From: Candidatus Magasanikiibacteriota bacterium
GTDB lineage: Bacteria; Patescibacteriota; Patescibacteriia; Magasanikbacterales; UBA922
Assembly: GCA_016214105.1 (NCBI GenBank)
Contig: JACRPD010000029.1
Coordinates: 1 to 46,148, forward strand
DNA length: 46,148 bases
Reading direction: 5' to 3'
The number at the start of each line of letters is the position of its first letter. Positions within the stretch are counted from its first letter, which is position 1. The notes beneath the pieces were generated by a model that was not told the DNA's origin, searched no databases, and saw only the letters and a program-made list of their open reading frames with translations. Shown here piece by piece: positions 40,645 through 46,148 of this stretch. Position numbers and translations under genes: made by a program.

Positions 40645-42527
40645 TCGCGAAAGTAATTCCCCTTCAACGTTTGCCGAAAAGTTTGTCGGTTTTTGACTAT
40701 CTCGTTCCAAACGCGCTGGCTGACGAGATCGCGGTCGGACAAATCGTTGAAATTCTTTTCCGCAAGGCAAAACACCTTGGGCTCGTTTTTTTGCTAGCTG
40801 ATGACAATACAAGCAAATCAAAAAAACTTGAAACAGTGCAAAATATTTTGAATCCTGTTCCACTGCTATCAAGCCAACAGATTAATTTTTTGTTTGAATT
40901 AAGTTTGTGGTATGGAGTTTCACCATCAACGCTAATAAAGATGGCTTTACCGCCATTGCAAAAAAACAAAATAAAAAAAATAATTTTAAAAAATATTAAA
41001 TTTGATTTCCCTCTCCTCTGCGGAGGAGAGGTCTCGTCGCGGTTGGCGATTGCTTTTAGCCAATATCACGATCAATCAGAACACAGAACTCAATTAAAAA
41101 AACACCTAAAAAATAAAACTTTAATTTTGGTGCCGGAGATAAATTTGATTGACGAGGTTAAACAACTGCTACCGGCGGAAAGGCAAGAGAAGATTGTGGT
41201 TTGGCATTCGGAACTAAGCGAAAAACAGCAGTTTGAAAACTGGACGCAGATTCGCAATCAAAAAAAATCAATAATCATCGGCACTCGCGGCGCGGTTTTT
41301 CTGCCGCTTGATGGTTTTAAATCAATTATCATTGATTACGAGCATGATGAAAACCACAAACATTGGGATCAGTCGCCGCGTTTCCATACTAAAGACGTGA
41401 TAGCGAAACTTAATATCAAAACTACCCTCTTGTCATACTCCCCTTCCGCCGCAACGTATTATCATGTCCACAAAAAAAATTATTTGGGCAAGTTAAAATT
41501 AACTCCGGCGAAAGACGCCTGCCTGACCGGTAGGCAGGCGCAAATCGTGGAAATGCGTAACGAACGGCTGGGCGGAAACTACGGCGCTTTGTCGGAAGCG
41601 GTTAAACAAGCGATCGCTGACGCGAAACAAGATATTTTTGTTTATGTTAACTGCCTCGGTTTTGCCACCTCGGTCGGCTGTAATGACTGCGGCTATGTGG
41701 AAGAATGTCCGAATTGCAAAAACGCTTTAGTTTATCATGAAAAGACTCTCACTCTGCATTGCCATTACTGCAGAACTCAAAAGCCGATGATTTTAATTTG
41801 TCCAAGATGCCACTCTTCGCTTACCAAACTTTATGGCGCTGGCACTGAGTTTATTGAGAAAGAAGTTCGTCGAATTTTTGGCGCGGATTCCCATAAAGAA
41901 ATAATCCGGCTGGACAGCGAAAATTTTCCGCCTGAAGAAAATACAGAAAAATTTAGAGTTATCATCGGTACAAAGATGGCATTGCGCAGAATACGTTGGG
42001 ATAAAACCGATCTCGTGGTTTTTATAGATATTGATCGGCAAATGAATATCCCGGAGTATTTGGCCCAAGAAGAAGTTTGGCATTTAATCCAAGAAGTTTT
42101 TTTTCGCAAACAAACCGGCGCGAAACTAATTATCCAAACTTTTCAAAAAATCAATTTGATCTGCCGGTCGCTGTCTGAACCTGATCGTTTTTACCGCACC
42201 ACCCTAAATTCACGGCGCGCGCTTGGCTATCCGCCATATCTGTATTTAACCCGTTATTTTTATGGTAATATAAACGCGGCGGCCGCTCAAAAGGAAGCTC
42301 AGCAAGTAACTGCCGATATACGACAGGGGTTGACAAAATCACAAAAAAAGATTATACTCTTAGGCCCGATTGAAATGCATCCGAAATTCTATCGCGGACA
42401 ATTCTGGTACGAAATTATCGCCAAATTGCCGCCGGATACTTGGCAGGATGATCTAAAGTATTTAAATCAATTTATTCCGGCAAACTGGAAAATTGATCCT
42501 AACCCGATTTCTATTTTATCACCTTGA
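40641..42527 (+). CDS. priA: PriA-like primosomal protein N', degenerate helicase motifs
   Basis: PriA reloads the replicative helicase at stalled forks. 628 residues. The N-terminal DNA-binding domain (RLPKSLSVFDYLVPNALADEIAVGQIVEILFR) and the zinc-binding cysteines (CNDCGYVEECPNCKNAL, CHYCRTQKPMILICPRCHS) are clear. The helicase core is degenerate. No Walker A GxTGSGKT precedes LILVPEINLIDEV, and the DEEH box reads DYEHDENHK. Where Walker A should be, a dispersed palindrome (41010-41031) is translated as FPLLCGGEV. A second palindrome (41517-41539) inserts ACLTGRQA. The protein may keep a DNA-binding/scaffold role without ATP-driven unwinding; this is inference. Confidence 0.88.
   Translation: MIAKVIPLQRLPKSLSVFDYLVPNALADEIAVGQIVEILFRKAKHLGLVFLLADDNTSKSKKLETVQNILNPVPLLSSQQINFLFELSLWYGVSPSTLIKMALPPLQKNKIKKIILKNIKFDFPLLCGGEVSSRLAIAFSQYHDQSEHRTQLKKHLKNKTLILVPEINLIDEVKQLLPAERQEKIVVWHSELSEKQQFENWTQIRNQKKSIIIGTRGAVFLPLDGFKSIIIDYEHDENHKHWDQSPRFHTKDVIAKLNIKTTLLSYSPSAATYYHVHKKNYLGKLKLTPAKDACLTGRQAQIVEMRNERLGGNYGALSEAVKQAIADAKQDIFVYVNCLGFATSVGCNDCGYVEECPNCKNALVYHEKTLTLHCHYCRTQKPMILICPRCHSSLTKLYGAGTEFIEKEVRRIFGADSHKEIIRLDSENFPPEENTEKFRVIIGTKMALRRIRWDKTDLVVFIDIDRQMNIPEYLAQEEVWHLIQEVFFRKQTGAKLIIQTFQKINLICRSLSEPDRFYRTTLNSRRALGYPPYLYLTRYFYGNINAAAAQKEAQQVTADIRQGLTKSQKKIILLGPIEMHPKFYRGQFWYEIIAKLPPDTWQDDLKYLNQFIPANWKIDPNPISILSP
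41010..41031. repeat. Palindromic repeat inside priA (Walker A position)
   Basis: CCTCTCCTC (41010-41018) pairs with GAGGAGAGG (41023-41031) across a four-base loop. The same class occurs between genes at 37394 and 45466. It is translated in frame as PLLCGGE. Confidence 0.8.
41517..41539. repeat. 23-bp palindromic repeat inside priA (ACLTGRQA)
   Basis: GCCTGCCTG-A-CCGGTAGGCAGG (41517 onward) matches the intergenic copy at 3586-3608 at 21 of 23 positions. Its 8-bp arms, GCCTGCCT and AGGCAGGC, are perfect. It is translated in frame. Confidence 0.88.
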
Positions 42528-42537
42528 TGCTCACTCT

Positions 42538-43017
42538 ATGTTAAAAATCATAACCATCCCAAATGAAATTCTACGAAAACGATCAAAAGAAGTAGATCGT
42601 GAATTTGTGTTGTTGAAAAAAACGCAAAAATTAATTGAGGAGATGCTTGTGGTTATGAAAACCGCTGACGGCGTTGGTTTGGCCGCCCCGCAAATTGGAG
42701 AAGGTGTCAGATTGTGCGTGATTGATCGGAGAGCTGACGAAATCAATCTCAAAAACGATTTAATTTTAGTTAATCCGGTCTGGAAAAAAACTTCCATTAA
42801 AAAAGACGTAATGGAAGAAGGTTGTTTATCGGTGCCAAAAACTTATGGTAAAGTAAAAAGATACACAAAAATAAAAGCTGACGCGATCAATGAGAAAGGC
42901 GAGAAAATCTCCTTCACCGCTGCCGACCTTCTCGCCCGCGTGATCCAGCATGAAGTTGATCATTTGGATGGAATTTTGTTTATTGACAAAGCGAAAGATA
43001 TTTATCAGGTTGAATAA
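42538..43017 (+). CDS. def: Peptide deformylase
   Basis: Removes the formyl group from the initiator methionine of new proteins. 159 residues with all three metal-site motifs: GVGLAAPQIG, EGCLSVP (metal-binding Cys) and QHEVDHLDG (HExxH). I start at ATG 42538 (MLKIITIPNEILRK), 10 bases after the priA stop. It precedes fmt, the enzyme that adds the formyl group, a common pairing. The frameshift in fmt makes this pair interesting, because def would be needless if no formylation took place. Confidence 0.95.
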   Translation: MLKIITIPNEILRKRSKEVDREFVLLKKTQKLIEEMLVVMKTADGVGLAAPQIGEGVRLCVIDRRADEINLKNDLILVNPVWKKTSIKKDVMEEGCLSVPKTYGKVKRYTKIKADAINEKGEKISFTAADLLARVIQHEVDHLDGILFIDKAKDIYQVE

Positions 43018-43020
43018 TGC

Positions 43021-43052
43021 TTTGTCATCCCCGTGAAAACGGGGATGACAAA
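43021..43052. repeat. Perfect 14-bp hairpin with GAAA loop between def and fmt
   Basis: TTTGTCATCCCCGT (43021-43034) pairs perfectly with ACGGGGATGACAAA (43039-43052) across GAAA. It fills the gap between the def stop and the fmt ATG (43059) and has no T-run. It is of the GTCATCC/GGATGAC class seen elsewhere in the window. Confidence 0.85.
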
Positions 43053-43058
43053 TACCCT

Positions 43059-43944
43059 ATGAAAATCGCTTTCTTCGGCACGCACAACTTCGCCGCGACA
43101 ATTTTAGAGGGAATAATCAACAACCCTCTTTTTGACATCCAGCTCGTCATTACTCAACCAGACAAACCAGTCGGCCGCAAGCAGAAAACGCAGAAGTCTC
43201 CGGTTAAACTATTAGCGGAAAAACACGGTCTTCAAATCGCTCAACCAAATTCTCTCAAAACTTGCACACTTGCCCAGTTGCACACTTGTGAACTTGGTAT
43301 CTGCGCCCAATACGGTTTGATTTTTCCACCAAACATCTTAAACGCGCCGAAGATGGGAATACTTAATTTCCACACTTCCCTCCTCCCCAAATACCGAGGA
43401 GCGTCACCCATTGAATCACAGATTCTCGCCGATGACCGCGAGGCGGGAGTGTCAATACTGCTCCTTGATGCTGAAATGGATCACGGGCCTACAATCGCTC
43501 AAAAAAACTTACAACTTACAACTTACAACGGCTAAAATCGCTATTTTAGGCCTTACAGAAGCTCTCCCGGACTATGTTGCCGGCACATTATCCACAACCC
43601 CGCAAGATAACGCTCGCGCGTCAATTTGTAAAGAATTAACACGGGAAGACGGCAAGATTGACTGGCAGAGAACCGCGCGAGAGATTCACAATCAATACCG
43701 AGGTTTAACTCCATGGCCTGGAGTTTGGACAATATGGAATAATAAACGATTAAAATTATTGCAAATTAAATTAATCTACAAAACATTGCCGGCTGGCCAA
43801 ATGTTGGTGGAAGGTGATAAAATATATATCGGCGCGGTTGATGGGGCGATTGAAGTGCTAGAACTGCAGTTGGAAGGAAAAGAAAAAATGTCGACGAAAG
43901 ATTTTGTGAATGGATACGGTAATATTATTAAAAATGCGGTTTAA
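43059..43944 (+). pseudogene. fmt: Methionyl-tRNA formyltransferase, frameshifted in a 7-bp tandem repeat
   Basis: Formylates initiator Met-tRNA. The first frame starts at ATG 43059 (MKIAFFGTHNFAATIL) and contains TQPDKPVGRKQK, NFHTSLLPKYRGASPIESQIL and DAEMDHGPTIAQ. It runs into three copies of ACTTACA and stops at 43533-43535. The second frame, shifted, continues with LPDYVAGTLSTTPQ, CKELTREDGKIDW, AREIHNQYRGLTPWPGVWT and the C-terminal domain to TAA 43942-43944. Deleting one 7-base unit joins the frames as IAQKNLQLTTAKIAILGLTEALPDYVAG. Another part (43262-43288), two copies of TTGCACACTTG, also looks repeat-derived. It could be switched off, decaying, or mis-assembled. Confidence 0.88.
43506..43529. 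repeat. Tandem 7-bp repeat (ACTTACA, about 3.4 copies) breaking fmt
   Basis: Bases 43506-43522 equal those seven positions later. Three full units put the two halves of fmt in different frames; two units would put them in the same frame. Confidence 0.9.
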
Positions 43945-43951
43945 AATCCGT

Positions 43952-45448
43952 ATGCAAAAATTCCTCACTGACAAATCAATCTTCTACTCCAAACAAACCG
44001 CCGCCTTGCTGGCGTTGTTTTTTATTATCAGAATCGCCTCGTTCTTTTTGGTTGGACATGAGTTTTATCAGGGTGTTTTTGTATTCTCGCTTTTACTGGT
44101 AATGGCAATTTTGTATTTTAAAAATCCGGAATGGGCGTGGCGCATGCTGTTGACCGAAATATTTCTCGGCGGATCCGGCCACTATTTTGAACTGGCTGGG
44201 CTTTCCATCCGAACTTTGTTTATCGCGACATTCCTCTTTCTCTGGTTAGCGCACCACTTCGGCCAAAAAATGCTGCCACAGCGACTAAAAATCCAAACCA
44301 ACTTAAACTATATATTGCTCGCGCTTTTTGCCTCTCTGATTTTTGCCGCCGTCAATGGCGTTCTTCATAAAAATGGCGTCAGCAATATCATTCAGGATTT
44401 AATGCCGTTTGGATTTTTACTGCTTCTGTTCCCCTCTTTCCACTCTTTCAGCGACGAAAAAACCCAGCACTATCTTGTCAGATTAATTGCGGTATTCATC
44501 ATCGGCACCGCTTTATTTATTTTTTTAACTTTCGCTTTGTTTTCGTCCCAGATTGTATTGATTCACCAGGATTTTTATAAATGGTTCCGCGATGTGAATG
44601 TGGGGAAAATAACGGACTTAAAAACCGGATTTTTCCGAATCGTTGAACCAAGCCACCTGTTTATCGTTCCCATTATTCTTTTAATTACTTCCTTGCGCAT
44701 GCGGGCAGAAAAACATAATAAAATGTGGCTGGCGATGTTAATTTTATCTATTTTTATTTTAGATCTGAATCTATCGCGCGGATATTTTTTTGCTTTGGCG
44801 ATTGGTTTGTTGGTTCTAAAATACAAGCACACTTGGAAAAAATGGCTGACTGAATCATTGTCTGTCATTTTGCTCATAATTGGCATTTTCACCGCCACCC
44901 ACCTATTCGCCAGTAGCGGAACATCGCCCGGCTGGGAACTGTTGGGCTTGCGGGTCAGAAGCTTCGCGTCTCCGGAAATAGAAGTGAGCACGAATACCCG
45001 TATGATGATTTTGCCGCAGATTTGGGAAAAAATAAAAACCGCGCCGATTTTAGGCGCCGGGTTGGGCAGTAAGATAACGTTCATGAACACGGAAACTTAC
45101 GAAACAATCACGACTCCGCATTTTGATTGGGGTTACTTGGAAATGTGGACCGAACTTGGCATCATCGGCGCGCTTGCTTTGCTCGGATTGTATTTGTTTA
45201 CCGCCGCGCTGTTGATTAAAAAAATAAAAACCGCGCCGGATTGGCACGATTTTGACGTTGGCTTATTGGCTGGCATTATCGCGCTTTTGATAATGAATAT
45301 CACTCTGCCCGCGCTGTTCCATGTTTTTGGAATCTTATTTTTGGTTTTTGTCTTGACTGTGGCAGTGAAACAGATGAGTATTTTTGAGCGAGTTACTGTA
45401 ATTTTGTATAGGATATTTAATAAATTACGCGCGACATCAAAAAAATAA
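43952..45448 (+). CDS. O-antigen ligase / polymerase-like membrane protein (Wzy_C type)
   Basis: 498 residues with about ten to eleven membrane segments. The large extracytoplasmic loop lies between about residues 295 and 400. Supporting features are the LNLSRGYFFALAIGLLVL segment typical of the Wzy_C core, the loop region STNTRMMILPQIWEKIKTAPILGAGLGS and TPHFDWGYLEMWTELGIIGALALLGLYL. Members join or polymerise lipid-linked glycans outside the membrane; without LPS in CPR bacteria, the acceptor would be another surface glycan or protein (inference). I chose ATG 43952 (MQKFLTDKSIF), 7 bases after the fmt stop. Confidence 0.82.
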   Translation: MQKFLTDKSIFYSKQTAALLALFFIIRIASFFLVGHEFYQGVFVFSLLLVMAILYFKNPEWAWRMLLTEIFLGGSGHYFELAGLSIRTLFIATFLFLWLAHHFGQKMLPQRLKIQTNLNYILLALFASLIFAAVNGVLHKNGVSNIIQDLMPFGFLLLLFPSFHSFSDEKTQHYLVRLIAVFIIGTALFIFLTFALFSSQIVLIHQDFYKWFRDVNVGKITDLKTGFFRIVEPSHLFIVPIILLITSLRMRAEKHNKMWLAMLILSIFILDLNLSRGYFFALAIGLLVLKYKHTWKKWLTESLSVILLIIGIFTATHLFASSGTSPGWELLGLRVRSFASPEIEVSTNTRMMILPQIWEKIKTAPILGAGLGSKITFMNTETYETITTPHFDWGYLEMWTELGIIGALALLGLYLFTAALLIKKIKTAPDWHDFDVGLLAGIIALLIMNITLPALFHVFGILFLVFVLTVAVKQMSIFERVTVILYRIFNKLRATSKK

Positions 45449-45465
45449 AACATTCTTTTTTAGTC

Positions 45466-45551
45466 CCCTCTCCTCGTAGGAGAGGGATAAGGTGAGGTCT
45501 CAACGAACGAACTAGACCTCATCCCTTACCCTTCTCCTAAAAGGAGAAGGG
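45466..45551. repeat. Triple nested palindromes in the convergent intergenic region
   Basis: CCCTCTCCT/AGGAGAGGG (45466-45474, 45478-45486), TGAGGTCT/AGACCTCA (45493-45500, 45514-45521) and CCCTTCTCCT/AGGAGAAGGG (45529-45538, 45542-45551) follow one another. The first and third are related in sequence to the priA insertion at 41010-41031. Confidence 0.75.
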
Positions 45552-45572
45552 AACAGAAGAAAAAAATGCAAG

Positions 45573-45604
45573 CGCCGAGGTCCTCTAGTTCCTCGGCGTT
45601 TTTT
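45573..45604 (+). terminator. Rho-independent terminator between convergent genes
   Basis: CGCCGAGG (45573-45580) pairs perfectly with CCTCGGCG (45591-45598) across ten bases and is followed by six T residues. A-rich sequence on the other side may let it act in both directions. Confidence 0.85.
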
Positions 45605-45611
45605 GCGATGG

Positions 45612-46148
45612 TTAAAATTTGTGTTTTTTGATAATTATCGCTTTTGCTTCTTCATACTTCTTTACTTGTTTTGAAATAACCGGCAGCAAAGAGAATGGTT
45701 TTTTGTAACAAAAACTCGGCAGCCAACGGCTCATCGTTCCTTGACTGATAATTTTAAATAAATACTCGTCAACCCACACCCCCGTCTTCCCTTGTTCCGC
45801 CATAGTCAACCACAAGTCCCAATCCTGAAACCGCTTTAGATTCTCGTCCCATTTGATTGCGTCTTTCCGGCGGATTAAAGAAGTAGAGTGAATGTAATTA
45901 TTTTTTTGTAAATCTTGCGCATTAAAATTTTTCGCTCGTATTTTTTTCTGAAAATTGAAAAACCTGTCCTGAGCTTGCCGAAGGATTGATAATTGGTAAT
46001 TAGAGTAAGCATAGCTGGCTTCAGGATGCAACTCCAATCGCGCTTTTAACTTTTCCAGCATCTCCGGTTCAGCAACCACATCCGCATCCCAAAAAATCAC
46101 ATACTCCCCTTTTGCCATTTCCAATCCCCTATTCCTCGCCGCCGGCGC
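45612..46148 (-). CDS. Family 2 glycosyltransferase, N-terminus cut by window end
   Basis: The frame enters from the right edge as PAARNRGLEMAKGEYVIFWD followed by ADV, the typical GT2 segment with the metal-binding DxD (DAD). It continues through an acceptor region (YIHSTSLIRRKDAIKWDENLKRFQDWDLWLTMAEQG, with the conserved ED/QD-W motif) to TAA at 45612-45614. About 178 residues are visible; roughly 80 are missing from the N-terminus. GT2 enzymes use nucleotide sugars to build surface glycans, fitting the O-antigen-ligase-like neighbour. Between SYAYSNYQLS and FFNFQKK is the peptide ILRQAQDR, encoded by a dispersed palindromic repeat (45964-45985). Confidence 0.87.
   Translation of the reverse strand, partial: APAARNRGLEMAKGEYVIFWDADVVAEPEMLEKLKARLELHPEASYAYSNYQLSILRQAQDRFFNFQKKIRAKNFNAQDLQKNNYIHSTSLIRRKDAIKWDENLKRFQDWDLWLTMAEQGKTGVWVDEYLFKIISQGTMSRWLPSFCYKKPFSLLPVISKQVKKYEEAKAIIIKKHKF
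45964..45985. repeat. Dispersed repeat translated as RQAQDR in the GT2 gene
   Basis: The unit CTGTCCTGAGCTTGCCGAAG and its flank (45964-45985) is a sequence I recognise as a common mobile palindrome-like repeat in uncultured bacterial genomes. Here it lies in a variable loop of the glycosyltransferase and keeps the frame. Confidence 0.65.

Noticed and set aside
897..43529. CRISPR arrays, because of several short repeats
   Set aside because: The repeats are tandem units of 7-9 bases or isolated palindromes without regular unique spacers, and no cas genes are present.
44575..45090. A 171-residue reverse reading frame inside the O-antigen-ligase-like gene
   Set aside because: Antisense shadow of a membrane protein with clear family motifs; no start signals or neighbours support it.

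Overview
The window looks like chromosomal DNA from a Candidate Phyla Radiation (Patescibacteria, Parcubacteria-like) bacterium. The evidence is the gene set and gene forms: a short proline-tRNA ligase without the usual inserted editing domain, a degenerate PriA, a Mur ligase with an N-terminal membrane domain next to DegT and FemAB genes, FtsEX/FtsQ/MreBCD, a LytM peptidase, and tight gene packing with ATGA overlaps. Few genes have a clear Shine-Dalgarno site and several have a -10 box almost touching the start codon. TGA is used as a normal stop (mreB, uvrD-like, greA, priA), so the UGA=Gly code of Gracilibacteria/Absconditabacteria does not apply. The taxonomic placement is inference; there is no rRNA in the window.

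Layout. 1-190: tail of an IS3-type transposase. 0.4-5.6 kb: secA, a NIF3/YqfO-like small protein, tRNA-Thr(CGT), ftsE and ftsX. 5.7-8.2 kb: tRNA-Gln(TTG), a PAP2-LssY membrane phosphatase, an unrecognised 69-residue gene with a strong promoter and SD followed by a structured element, and a reverse-strand greA. 8.3-14.6 kb: cupin, ABC exporter, UvrD-type helicase-nuclease, a broken methyltransferase, a DciA/DUF721 protein and a small membrane protein. 14.6-20.2 kb: proS, mreB, mreC, mreD and PBP2 (rod-shape module). 20.3-23.7 kb: second greA, lysS, a cytidylyltransferase and an RdgB-Nudix fusion. 23.7-30.6 kb: serS, alpha/beta hydrolase, membrane Mur ligase, DegT aminotransferase, FemAB transferase and FtsQ in one tightly packed run. 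30.7-34.6 kb, reverse strand: WecG-like glycosyltransferase, a helical hypothetical, gltX (interrupted by an in-frame TGA) and a LytM peptidase. 34.6-46.1 kb: clpB behind a sigma70-type promoter and a CIRCE-like operator, a three-part wall enzyme (muramidase-like, repeats, DD-carboxypeptidase), a LigB-like protein, priA, def, fmt (frameshifted in a tandem repeat), an O-antigen-ligase-like protein and a reverse-strand GT2 glycosyltransferase cut by the window end.

The most unusual property is an abundance of short repeats inside coding sequences. There are tandem arrays of 7-9 bp (secA, uvrD-like, the hydrolase, the gltX end, fmt) and dispersed palindromes that were inserted in frame and are translated (wecG, priA twice, the GT2 gene). 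One 22-bp element encodes the same EHGxWN peptide in both the UvrD-like helicase and GltX. In fmt the 7-bp array puts the gene out of frame, and removing exactly one unit restores it. Functionally the window is dominated by envelope growth (MreBCD-PBP2, FtsEX, FtsQ, LytM, DD-carboxypeptidase, Mur/FemAB), translation (four aminoacyl-tRNA ligases, def, fmt) and protein quality control or export (clpB, secA). I see no defence system, prophage or CRISPR array.
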